64,000 bases of DNA from WLMZ01 sp038227995 (GTDB lineage: Bacteria; Actinomycetota; Acidimicrobiia; Acidimicrobiales; Ilumatobacteraceae). This document shows positions 1 through 7,764 of this stretch, piece by piece. The stretch spans positions 62,001 to 126,000 of the forward strand of contig JBBRPP010000005.1 in assembly GCA_038227995.1 (NCBI GenBank), written 5' to 3'. The position numbers were made by a program, and so were the translations under genes. Under the pieces are notes generated by a model. It was not told where the DNA came from and ran no database searches. It was given only the letters and a program-made list of their open reading frames with translations. Each line of letters begins with the position of its first letter. Position 1 is the stretch's first letter.

Positions 1-2
1 CG

Positions 3-746
3 CTGTTGCAGGCCAACGACTCGCAGAACCCATCGCCCAACCCGCTCATCCCCTTGTATGGCGGCCTCCAGGCAACCAATCCAGCCCCCGCACCGAGCAT
101 CGCGGCGCGCGCCGAGCAACCGTCAGTCATCGACCAGCCGTTGGTTGTCACACCGCCCACCGAACGGGTCGAGCAATCGATCGCTTCGACAGGAACGATG
201 GCCCCATTGGCAGCGATGGTGCCTGCGCCGAGCTTCACGACATTCACGCCGCTCGCGACGTCGGCCCCCGCGACGCTCACTCCGATGGGTGATCTCGCCT
301 CGATGACATCGCCGATCAAGCCGATGACGTCAGTTCCTTCGCACCTCGATTCGGTTCCGGTGCCGGAAGACGTGGCTGCCGCTGTGCGTCGTGCGATCAT
401 GGCGATCGAGGCCGCGACACTCGCGCCGACGGGGCCAGCGTCGGTCACGTTCGGCCCGATGCATGTGACGGCGCTGCCCGGGCAGGTCACCCCGTACACC
501 CCATACAGCCCAGTGCCACAGGACGACACCAATCCGCACGGTATTCCGACGCCGCAGGCCGCTGCTCAGTCGCCGTTGCCATCGTCAACTGGCGCCGAGG
601 CGTTGATCTCCTTCAACGGTTCCCCGTCGAACGAGACGATGGCGTTGCTCGAGGATCCGATGTTTGCCAATGCGGCGGCTCCAGCGATCAGCACGGAGCG
701 CAAGAGCGCGCTTCGTCGTCTGATCGACGGCATCCGTCGCCGCTGA
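3..746 (+). CDS. Pro/Ala/Thr-rich protein of unknown function (5' end outside window)
   Basis: The open frame runs in from the left edge, so the true start is not visible; a TTG at position 6 has no ribosome binding site. What remains is almost entirely low-complexity sequence rich in Pro, Ala, Thr and Ser. It ends in a short basic tail (RKSALRRLIDGIRRR) that could be an amphipathic helix. No domain is recognised. Composition alone does not tell whether it is cytoplasmic or exported. It points away from tadA, which follows convergently 38 bases later. It may belong with the coiled-coil proteins around the pilus genes, but nothing in the visible sequence proves that. Confidence 0.6.
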   Translation: MLQANDSQNPSPNPLIPLYGGLQATNPAPAPSIAARAEQPSVIDQPLVVTPPTERVEQSIASTGTMAPLAAMVPAPSFTTFTPLATSAPATLTPMGDLASMTSPIKPMTSVPSHLDSVPVPEDVAAAVRRAIMAIEAATLAPTGPASVTFGPMHVTALPGQVTPYTPYSPVPQDDTNPHGIPTPQAAAQSPLPSSTGAEALISFNGSPSNETMALLEDPMFANAAAPAISTERKSALRRLIDGIRRR

Positions 747-784
747 GGACACACCCACCTCCGCGGATCCCACGAGGGATGGCT

Positions 785-1240
785 TCAGGCTCGGCGTCGC
801 TCGACGAAGAAGGCGCGCAGCATCGCGCCTGACTCGTCGGCGAGCACACCAGTGGTGACGTCGCAGCGATGGTTCAGGCGCGGATCGGCGAGAACGTTGG
901 ACAGACTTCCGCCGGCGCCGGCCTTCGGGTCGCGGGCGCCGTAGACCACCCGTTTCATGCGTGCATTCACGAGGGCCCCTGCACACATCGTGCACGGCTC
1001 GAGGGTCACGTAGAGCGCGCAGTCATCGAGACGCCAATGTCCGACCACTCGTGCCGCGTCACGGATTGCGAGGATCTCGGCGTGCGCCGTCGGGTCGCCG
1101 GTCAGCTCCCGCTCGTTGTGGCGGGCAGCGATGACGGTGCCGTCACGAACGACGATCGCCCCGACCGGAACGTCGGCGTGAACCAGGGCGAGCTGGGCCT
1201 GATCCAGGGCCAGGCGCATTGCTGCTTCGTCGGATTGCAT
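785..1240 (-). CDS. tadA: tRNA-specific adenosine deaminase TadA
   Basis: Deaminates A34 to inosine in tRNA, an essential wobble modification in the cytoplasm. The product is 151 residues, normal for the family. The zinc signature HAE (with catalytic Glu) followed by PCTMC is intact (TAHAEILAIR and TLEPCTMCAGALVNAR). The ATG at 1240 was chosen because the protein then starts directly with the deaminase fold. Longer readings run through the tRNA-Ser gene. The start codon lies only three bases after the tRNA discriminator base, so there is no room for a ribosome binding site. The message is probably released by tRNA 3' processing and read leaderless. Confidence 0.95.
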   Translation of the reverse strand: MQSDEAAMRLALDQAQLALVHADVPVGAIVVRDGTVIAARHNERELTGDPTAHAEILAIRDAARVVGHWRLDDCALYVTLEPCTMCAGALVNARMKRVVYGARDPKAGAGGSLSNVLADPRLNHRCDVTTGVLADESGAMLRAFFVERRRA

Positions 1241-1243
1241 GGG

Positions 1244-1328
1244 CGGAGGGTGTGGGATTTGAACCCACGGAAGTTTGCACTTCACACGCTTTCCAGGCGT
1301 GCCGATTCGGCCGCTCTCGCAACCCTCC
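1244..1328 (-). tRNA. tRNA-Ser (anticodon GGA)
   Basis: An 85-nt class II tRNA read on the minus strand. The acceptor stem pairs GGAGGGT with ACCCTCC, followed by discriminator G, as expected for serine. The anticodon stem CACGC/GCGTG closes the loop CTGGAAA with anticodon GGA. A long variable arm (TGAAGT/ACTTCC) and a T arm GTGGG-TTCAAAT-CCCAC complete it. The sequence after the discriminator is CCC, so the terminal CCA is not fully encoded. tadA begins right behind it. Confidence 0.97.
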
Positions 1329-1397
1329 GTGCCGGCGTCTCCGCCGAGCAGGTGTGAGCAGGGTAGCGCCGGGCTAACCTGACCGCACCGTTCGATA

Positions 1398-1529
1398 CCC
1401 GATGGGTGAGGTGGCGGTCGGGTCCTGTGCAACAGTCGTCCGGGAACCAGGTCAGGACAGGGATGGAGCAGCCTTCAACGGTCTCGCCTGTGTGCCGCAG
1501 GTCGCCTGGCCGCTACCTCAGCCATCGGG
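1398..1529 (+). ncRNA. ffs: Signal recognition particle RNA (4.5S type), diverged apical loop
   Basis: The two ends form a long near-perfect helix: CCCGATGG...GAGGTGGCGG at 1398-1416 pairs with CCGCTACCTC...CCATCGGG at 1510-1529. In the middle, 1448-1474 follows the conserved SRP helix-8 order: GGTCAGG, a short stem, a GNRA-type tetraloop, then AGCAGC. The usual UCC-GGAA-GGA is replaced by ACA-GGGA-UGG. Downstream, TGTGCCGCAGG-(T)CGCCTGG matches the conserved descending strand of bacterial SRP RNAs. Its place beside tadA and tRNA-Ser fits, since ffs often sits near these genes. It would bind Ffh and target nascent membrane proteins. The exact ends are estimated from the helix. Confidence 0.85.
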
Positions 1530-1531
1530 TC

Positions 1532-2428
1532 TCAGCGCTTCGCGAGTGCCTTGGCCCGATCGGCCAGGTACGGCGCCCCGAGGTCCTCGGCGACCTCGGC
1601 GAAGTCGTCGGTCGGTCCGGCCCAGCGCCAATCATCGACGCTGCCGACATCGATGTCGGTGACCACGGTGGCGATGCGGCGGAACAGCAGGGCATCGGCC
1701 AGGTTCGCCTGCAACGTCGTGGCCAGGCGTTCGCTGCCGCGCACACCGGGCAGGCCCCAGTCAGCAGCTGACGCCGGGATGGCCTCGATGTGGCCGAACT
1801 TGGCGAGCACTGCGCTGGCACCCTTGGCACCCCAACCGGGCAGACCCGGGAACCCGTCGGCCGAGTCGCCGACGAGGCCGAGGTAGTCGGCGATCGACGC
1901 CGGTGGCACGCCGAACTTCGCGATGACGCCGCTCTCGTCGATGATTTCGTCCTTGCGACGGTCGTATTGGACGACGCGGCCAGCACGGACACACTGACCA
2001 AGGTCCTTGTCCGGTGTCACGATCAGGACGCGCCCCACCCTCACATCATCGTCAGCCACCCGTGCCGCCGCGGCGAGCGCATCGTCAGCCTCGTATTCCA
2101 CCATCGCCCACGTCGTCACACCCATCGCTGTCAATGCTGCTTCCATCATCGGAATCTGCACCAACAACTCCTCATCCATCCCTGCGCTGGTCTTGTAGCC
2201 CGCCCACAGATCGTTGCGAAAGCTCTCGATCACATGATCACTGGCGACACCGAGATGGGTCGCGCCCTGCGCGATCAACTGCAGGGTGGACGCCAGGACA
2301 CCGATCGTCGCCGCGTTCTCGGCTGCTTCCGCGTGTCGACCCATCTGGCCGAAATGTTGACGAAAGAGTTCGTAGGTGCCATCGATGAGATGGACATTGA
2401 TGCCTTGGTCGCCAGTCACGTTTTGCAT
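1532..2428 (-). CDS. 5'-3' exonuclease (Pol I N-terminal-like flap nuclease)
   Basis: About 298 residues, matching the stand-alone 5'-3' exonuclease/flap endonuclease domain of DNA polymerase I. Visible signatures are the N-terminal LIDGTYELFR, the metal-binding block EYEADDALA, LIVTPDKDLGQ, and the helix-hairpin-helix stretch YLGLVGDSADGFPGLPGWGAKGA (quoted here as YLGLVGDSADGFPG then GWGAKGA). It probably removes flaps or RNA primers during repair or replication in the cytoplasm. The ATG at 2428 was preferred because the family normally starts a few residues before LIDGTYELFR. A GTG at 2467 is an alternative with 13 extra residues. It converges on ffs and diverges from the coiled-coil gene at 2555. 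Confidence 0.88.
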   Translation of the reverse strand: MQNVTGDQGINVHLIDGTYELFRQHFGQMGRHAEAAENAATIGVLASTLQLIAQGATHLGVASDHVIESFRNDLWAGYKTSAGMDEELLVQIPMMEAALTAMGVTTWAMVEYEADDALAAAARVADDDVRVGRVLIVTPDKDLGQCVRAGRVVQYDRRKDEIIDESGVIAKFGVPPASIADYLGLVGDSADGFPGLPGWGAKGASAVLAKFGHIEAIPASAADWGLPGVRGSERLATTLQANLADALLFRRIATVVTDIDVGSVDDWRWAGPTDDFAEVAEDLGAPYLADRAKALAKR

Positions 2429-2499
2429 TCTCGCAGGTCGAGGAGGCGTTTTCGCCAAAAATGGCACTCAAGTTACACCGCGGTAGTTCCTCAAGATTG

Positions 2500-2513
2500 C
2501 GGCAAACTTGCCG
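2500..2513. promoter_or_regulatory. 14-bp palindrome in divergent promoter region
   Basis: CGGCAA-AC-TTGCCG is a perfect dyad between the exonuclease gene and the coiled-coil/pilBC genes. It lies about 40 bases before the start at 2555. It could be an operator, but no regulator is identified. Confidence 0.35.
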
Positions 2514-2554
2514 ATCCTTTACACGTGGCGAGGAACCAACCAGCAGAGAAATCG

Positions 2555-3868
2555 GTGACCCCGATGGAGTCGGCGCCGGCGGCGCCGGCCGTTCCGGACG
2601 CAGCTCCTGCTCCGGCGCCAACGGCACCTCAAGCGGGTATCTCCGACGCAACCGCGACCGCGATCCTGACCGCGGTCGAGCAGCAGCTGACGCGCTACTT
2701 CGGTGCGATGGCTGCTCGCGCCGACGCAGTCCAGCAGGCCGGCGAGGCCGGCCGCACCGAGATCGTCAATCACTTCCAGAAGCAGATCGACACACTCAAG
2801 GCCGAGCTGGCCCAATCCCAGCAAGAGAACGCGAACTACGAGCAGGCGCTGCAGACCGCGATCGAAGATCGTTTGACCGAGTTCGCCTCGGGACAGCACT
2901 GGCGGTTCGGTGAGCTCGAAGGGCGTCTCGATCGCGTCAGCGAGGAGATCACGCTCGGCCTGCCGGCGTACATCGAGACCGGGACAGCCCCACTGCAGCG
3001 GCGCCTCGATCGAACGACGGAAGTGCTCGCCGGTCGGATCGAAGAGTTGCAGAAGGCCGCCCGTCGCTTCGACGAGCAGTCGTCCGCACTCGTGCAACAC
3101 CTCAACGACACGACGTCGTCACTGAGCCGTCGGCTCGATGAAACGGGCCGCGCCTTCGGCGGCCAGCTCGACGAGCGCACGCTCGCGCTGAGTCAGCGCA
3201 CCGACGAGGCGATGACGAGCATGCGTGCGTACGTCGCCGATCAGGTCGGCTCGTTCGGCCGCCGCCTCGATGACTCGGACAACCGAGTGGTCGATCGCAT
3301 GTTGGCGATGGAGGAACGACTCAACGAGCAGACGGGCGTGCGCCTGGCCGCCGTCGAAGCGACCATCGGTCGGATCAGCAGCGGCATCGATGACGCGATC
3401 GTCGCCGTGTCGCACCGCGTGATCGAACTCGAGAATCACAACGACGCGATGATGCAGCGCCTCGACCAGATCTCGGAGCAGATGAGCAAGGTCGACGAAG
3501 AGGCAATCAGCCAACTGCGCGATCAGATGTCGAGCGCCGTCGGCGAGTCGATGCTCGTTCGAATCGAACTCGAGCGCGTGGCTTCCAGCACCGGCGAGGA
3601 GTTCGACAAGCTCAACGTCCGCGTTGCCGAGGTCGCAGCGATGGTTGCCGACGCCGATCTCGACGTCAGCACCGCTGTTCAACTCGAACGGTTGGAAGAG
3701 ATCGAGCGGGCACTCGCGGAACTCGACCCGGCGCAGTTCGTTCGCAAGGACGAAGCCACGGTCGCCGCGACACCGTTCGCGTCAGCACCAACGACCGCGC
3801 CGGAGGCCGATGGCCCTGCTGCGCCCGTGCACACGAATCCCTCGGAATCCAACTTGTCGTCCTGGTGA
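2555..3868 (+). CDS. Long coiled-coil protein preceding pilB, function unknown
   Basis: 437 residues from a GTG that has AGAGAA four bases upstream; an ATG at 2564 is also possible. The protein starts with a Pro/Ala-rich stretch (about residues 4-27). Then comes an almost uninterrupted helical region with repeated heptad-like units such as LxRRLDxTxxxL, LNDTTSSLSRRLDET and FGRRLDDSDNRVVDRM. A short Ala/Pro tail ends the protein. There is no signal peptide or membrane span, so it is probably cytoplasmic. It lies 49 bases before pilB on the same strand and may be co-transcribed with pilB and pilC. Its N-terminal helix resembles that of the protein at 13207 (VEQQL...F..MAA.A..xQQ against VEEQL...F..MAA.A..AQQ), suggesting a family tied to this pilus island. 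Confidence 0.75.
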   Translation: MTPMESAPAAPAVPDAAPAPAPTAPQAGISDATATAILTAVEQQLTRYFGAMAARADAVQQAGEAGRTEIVNHFQKQIDTLKAELAQSQQENANYEQALQTAIEDRLTEFASGQHWRFGELEGRLDRVSEEITLGLPAYIETGTAPLQRRLDRTTEVLAGRIEELQKAARRFDEQSSALVQHLNDTTSSLSRRLDETGRAFGGQLDERTLALSQRTDEAMTSMRAYVADQVGSFGRRLDDSDNRVVDRMLAMEERLNEQTGVRLAAVEATIGRISSGIDDAIVAVSHRVIELENHNDAMMQRLDQISEQMSKVDEEAISQLRDQMSSAVGESMLVRIELERVASSTGEEFDKLNVRVAEVAAMVADADLDVSTAVQLERLEEIERALAELDPAQFVRKDEATVAATPFASAPTTAPEADGPAAPVHTNPSESNLSSW

Positions 3869-3917
3869 CACCGTCCCCTGACGACTCGATTGACCTCTTC
3901 CCCTCGGAGACCCACTG

Positions 3918-5702
3918 ATGGCCCTGTTCACGAAAACCAAAGAAGCACCTGCGCCACCACCGACAGGCGACGGCGCGCACCTCGCGCACTCGGGGCCGGT
4001 CCAAGGTCAGAGCGCTGACGAGTGCATGAAGGTCGGCCAGCTGCTGGTCGAGAGTGGACAACTCACACCTGAAACGCTCGCTTCGACACTGCAACTCTCG
4101 AACGGGGATCTCCTCGAGTTCGGTCAGTTCGCCATCAACCGCTTCAGTTGCGGCCGCCAGGAGATGGCGCTTGCCGTCGCCCAGGTGTTCGGGCTGCCTG
4201 CTGCCGACACCAAAGGGATCGAACTCAACGCCGAAGTGATTGCGCTGCTCGACGAGAAGGTGATCCGCGAAAACCAAGTGGTGCCCGTCGCGCTCGACGG
4301 TGACACGCTGATCGTGCTCTCGTCGGACCCATCGCCGTTCCGTCGCACAGCGGTTGAAGCCGTTGCCGGCCGTCCGCTTCGTTGGTTCGTCGGCGACTTC
4401 GCCACGGTGCGCACATTCATCGACCGGATGCTGCGCGCGGACGCCGACGTCGATCGACTCGTCAAAGCATTCGACATCCCTGACGACCAGCAGAAGGGCA
4501 TGGCCGAGGCCGCTGCCGCTGCGGCGAACTCCGATGATCAGGCGCCAGTCGTCCAGCTCGTCAACCGGATCGTCGGTCAGGCGATGCGCGACCGCGCGAG
4601 CGACATCCACGTCGAGCCGCTCGACGAATCGCTGCGGATCCGGTTCCGCATCGACGGCAACCTGGTCGAGGCATTCAACCTCCCACTCGGCGTGCACGCC
4701 GCGCTCATCAGCCGCTTGAAGATCATGAGCGGCATGAACATCGTCGAGCGTCGGCGTCCGCAGGACGGTCAGTTCTCGACTGTGATCGACGGCAAGCCGG
4801 TCGACGTGCGAGTCGGCAGCGTCGCGACGGTCTTCGGCGAGAAGGTCGTCATGCGAATCCTGGACAAGGGCCGATCGATGATCGGTCTGTCCGAACTCGG
4901 TTTCCCGCGTGACACCTACATCCAGTACTCGAAGATGGTGCACGCCCCGTTCGGCATGGTGATCTGCGCCGGACCGACGGGTGCCGGCAAGACCACGACC
5001 CTGTACGCGACGCTGCAGGAGATCAACTCGAGCGGCAAGAACGTCACAACGGTCGAGGACCCGGTCGAGTACATCTTCCCGGGTATCAACCAGATCCAGA
5101 CCAACGAACAGGCCGGGCTGACCTTCGCCACCGGTCTCAAAGCCATCCTGCGTCAAGACCCCGACGTGATCCTCGTTGGTGAGATCCGAGATGCCGACAC
5201 GGCCCGCATCGCGATCCAGAGCGCGCTCACCGGTCACTTCGTGCTCAGCTCGTTGCACGGCACCGACAGCGTTGCCGCGCTTCACCGCTTCCTCGACATG
5301 GGCATCGAGGCCTTCCTCATCGCGTCGTCCGTCGTCGGCGTCATCGGCCAGCGTCTGCTGCGCAAGATCTGCGAATCGTGCAAGGAGCCATACCAGCCCG
5401 GCGCCGACGAAGTCGCGGTGTACCGTCAGCACAGCGGCGGCAGCGACAAGACGCAGTTCTACCACGGCGCGGGCTGCAACTACTGCGCCGGCACCGGGTA
5501 CCGCGACCGCATCGGCGTCTACGAACTGCTGCGCATCACGCCCGAGCTCCGCCGCCTCATCGTCGGCTGGGCCACCACCGAAGAACTCCGTCGGCTCGCC
5601 GTCGCCCAGGGCATGCGAACCATGCTCCGCGAGGCGATGCAACTCGTCGAGAACGACGTGACCACGGTTCCCGAAGTCGTCCGAACTCTGTTTGCTCACT
5701 AG
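3918..5702 (+). CDS. pilB: Type IV pilus extension ATPase PilB (GspE family)
   Basis: Hexameric ATPase that powers pilus assembly at the inner face of the membrane. Of 594 residues, about 37-92 form a diverged MshEN-like N-terminal domain (KVGQLLVESGQL and LEFGQFAINRF), a fold that binds c-di-GMP in some relatives. The motor domain follows: Walker A GPTGAGKT at 352-359, Asp box TVEDPVEY at 378-385, Walker B ILVGEIRD at 418-425, and a His-box region LTGHFVLSSLHGTD. The zinc Cys pairs C485/C488 and C520/C523 are typical of PilB/GspE and absent from PilT. pilC follows 12 bases later, so translation is probably linked. Confidence 0.96.
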   Translation: MALFTKTKEAPAPPPTGDGAHLAHSGPVQGQSADECMKVGQLLVESGQLTPETLASTLQLSNGDLLEFGQFAINRFSCGRQEMALAVAQVFGLPAADTKGIELNAEVIALLDEKVIRENQVVPVALDGDTLIVLSSDPSPFRRTAVEAVAGRPLRWFVGDFATVRTFIDRMLRADADVDRLVKAFDIPDDQQKGMAEAAAAAANSDDQAPVVQLVNRIVGQAMRDRASDIHVEPLDESLRIRFRIDGNLVEAFNLPLGVHAALISRLKIMSGMNIVERRRPQDGQFSTVIDGKPVDVRVGSVATVFGEKVVMRILDKGRSMIGLSELGFPRDTYIQYSKMVHAPFGMVICAGPTGAGKTTTLYATLQEINSSGKNVTTVEDPVEYIFPGINQIQTNEQAGLTFATGLKAILRQDPDVILVGEIRDADTARIAIQSALTGHFVLSSLHGTDSVAALHRFLDMGIEAFLIASSVVGVIGQRLLRKICESCKEPYQPGADEVAVYRQHSGGSDKTQFYHGAGCNYCAGTGYRDRIGVYELLRITPELRRLIVGWATTEELRRLAVAQGMRTMLREAMQLVENDVTTVPEVVRTLFAH

Positions 5703-5714
5703 GAGACGTATCCA

Positions 5715-6926
5715 ATGCCCAAGTTCGCATATGCAGCGATCGACTCGACCGGAGGTGCCGTCGAGGGCGTGACGAAAGCCGACACGATCGGTGACGCCCG
5801 CGCGTACTTGATGGGACAGAACCTGTTCCCGACCAAGCTCGCCGAACACAAGGGAGCGCTCAGCTTCGAGCTCACCAAGGAGAAGGTGAAGAAGAAGGAG
5901 CTGATGCACTTCACGCGTCAGCTCGCAGTCTTCGTCAAGGCCGGTATTCCGCTCACCGAGGCGTTGCAGACGATCGGCGACGAGACGGAAGACCTCGCGC
6001 TGCGGCGCACGCTGAGCGCGATGGTGGAGGATCTTCGCGCAGGCGGGACGATGTCGGCTGCAGCGCGTAAGCACCCCGAAGCCTTCCCCATCTACTACAT
6101 GGGCATCCTCGAATCAGCCGAGCTGACCGGACGGCTCGACGAGACGCTCGAGAACCTGGCCGGCTACCTCGAGCGTGAGGTCGAGACCCGATCGAAGGTC
6201 GTGTCGGCGCTGTCGTATCCGGGCGTCGTCATGATCATGGCCGTCTTCACGGTCGCCGTGTTGGCGGGCTACGTCCTTCCGCAGTTCAAACCCCTGTTCG
6301 CCGAACTCCACGCCGACTTGCCCCTGCCGACCCGAATGCTGCTGTTCGTGGCCGACCTCTTCACCGTGCTGTGGTTCATCCCGTTCGGGTTCTTGGTCGC
6401 GGTGATCGCGTTCATCATGTGGTTGACCAAATCCGAGAAGGGCCGACTCACCAAGGACAAGCTGGTGTTGAAGATCCCGGTGATCAAGGGCATCGTCGAA
6501 TACTCGATCCTCGAACGTTTCTGCCGCATCCTCGGCGCGATGATCGGCGCCGGCGTGCCGCTGCCCGAGGGTCTCAAGACAACGACCGAATCCACCAGCA
6601 ACTCGGTCTTCCGCCTGAAGCTGGAAGAAGCTCAGGTCGTCATGCTCGAAGGCGGCGGGTTCTCCCGGCCGTTGATCGATACAGGTCTGTTCCCCGGCGC
6701 CGCCAAGCAGATGTTCAAGGTCGGCGAAGAGACCGGAACGCTCGATCAGCAACTGATGGTTGCGAGCATCTACTTCGACCGTGAGCTGGAGAGTCGGATC
6801 AAGAAGTTCACGACGATGTTCGAGCCGATCATGATCGTGTTCGTCGGCATCATGGTCGGCTTCGTCGCGGTCGCCCTCGTGTCGGCGATGTACGGCGTGC
6901 TCGACAACATGAAGAAGCAGACCTGA
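5715..6926 (+). CDS. pilC: Type IV pilus inner-membrane platform protein PilC
   Basis: 403 residues with the usual layout of two T2SS-F domains (about 70-190 and 270-395) and three hydrophobic segments, around residues 170-195, 222-245 and 370-395. The hallmark is MHFTRQLAVFVKAGIPLTEAL in the first domain (key residues FTRQLAVFVKAG) with KVGEETGTLDQQL in the second. It is the rotating platform that couples PilB/PilT to pilin polymerisation. An AGGAG-like element (TAGGAGAC) lies just before the ATG. It is the last gene of the plus-strand run; pilD follows convergently 11 bases away. Confidence 0.95.
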   Translation: MPKFAYAAIDSTGGAVEGVTKADTIGDARAYLMGQNLFPTKLAEHKGALSFELTKEKVKKKELMHFTRQLAVFVKAGIPLTEALQTIGDETEDLALRRTLSAMVEDLRAGGTMSAAARKHPEAFPIYYMGILESAELTGRLDETLENLAGYLEREVETRSKVVSALSYPGVVMIMAVFTVAVLAGYVLPQFKPLFAELHADLPLPTRMLLFVADLFTVLWFIPFGFLVAVIAFIMWLTKSEKGRLTKDKLVLKIPVIKGIVEYSILERFCRILGAMIGAGVPLPEGLKTTTESTSNSVFRLKLEEAQVVMLEGGGFSRPLIDTGLFPGAAKQMFKVGEETGTLDQQLMVASIYFDRELESRIKKFTTMFEPIMIVFVGIMVGFVAVALVSAMYGVLDNMKKQT

Positions 6927-6937
6927 GCGTCGGTCGA

Positions 6938-7702
6938 TCAGCGATGCATCACAAGATCGATCAGCGGCTGGCCGAACCAGATCGCAGCGACGGTACCGGC
7001 GGCCAGGAACGGTCCGAAGGGTACGGCTGTCTTGCGACTGCCGTGCTTGGCAACGATGAGGCCGACACCGACGACGGCGCCCGACAGGAAGCCCAGGAAC
7101 AGTCCCGACGCGACCAGCCCCGGATTGAGCCAGCCGAGATAGGCGCCCAACAGCGGCGAGAGGCGGACATCGCCGTCGCCCATGCCACCTCTGCTCGCGA
7201 CGTAGACGATGCCCATGAACGTCACCGCAATCGCAGCGCCGAGCAGCATCATCCAGATACGACGCGGTTCGTGACGTACGAGCGCGGCGATGCAGAGCAG
7301 CGGAACGCCGAGGGCCGCGGTCCAGTAGATGATCTCGCGTGGCAGCCGTTGAGTCCGCAGATCGATCCAGCTGAGCGCCACGAGTCCGGCCGCGAGTACG
7401 CAGTACGCGCCGAGTTCCCAGCTCAGGCCGAAGTGGATCGCGAGCAGCAAGAACAGCGTTGCGTTCGTGATCTCCAGGACGAGTGGCTCGATGCCGATGC
7501 TCGCGCCACACTGCCGACACCTGCCGCGGAGCGCGAGCCAGCTGAACACTGGCACCAGATCGCGCACGCCAAGTTCGAGGCCGCAATTGCCGCAGGCGGA
7601 GCCCGGTTGCACGATCGATTTGTGACGTGGAACCCGGTCGACGACCACGGTCAGGAACGAGCCGATCAGCAGTCCCAGGATCGTCGTATATGCAATAACC
7701 AT
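6938..7702 (-). CDS. pilD: Prepilin peptidase PilD (type IV leader peptidase/methyltransferase)
   Basis: Polytopic membrane aspartyl protease that cleaves prepilins after Gly and N-methylates the new Phe1. The N-terminal block LLIGSFLTVVVDRVP, two Cys pairs (CGNC and CRQC) in the methyltransferase loop, and the two catalytic Asp regions (SWIDLRTQRLP and GGMGDGDVRL) are all present. Its targets are probably the pilins at 12027-12954. The ATG at 7702 has GGGAG just upstream and puts a membrane helix at the N-terminus, as usual; ATG 7726 and TTG 7750 are longer alternatives. It diverges from pilT. Confidence 0.93.
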   Translation of the reverse strand: MVIAYTTILGLLIGSFLTVVVDRVPRHKSIVQPGSACGNCGLELGVRDLVPVFSWLALRGRCRQCGASIGIEPLVLEITNATLFLLLAIHFGLSWELGAYCVLAAGLVALSWIDLRTQRLPREIIYWTAALGVPLLCIAALVRHEPRRIWMMLLGAAIAVTFMGIVYVASRGGMGDGDVRLSPLLGAYLGWLNPGLVASGLFLGFLSGAVVGVGLIVAKHGSRKTAVPFGPFLAAGTVAAIWFGQPLIDLVMHR

Positions 7703-7764
7703 AAGCTCCCACACGGATGCGGCCATCGGCCGCAGCGTGCGGCTCTTCAACGGAGGCTACTCGC

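Noticed and set aside
3666..6074. 802-codon minus-strand open frame
   Set aside because: It is antisense to pilB and the coiled-coil gene, is Arg/His/Asp-rich, and shows no domain; a GC-rich shadow frame.
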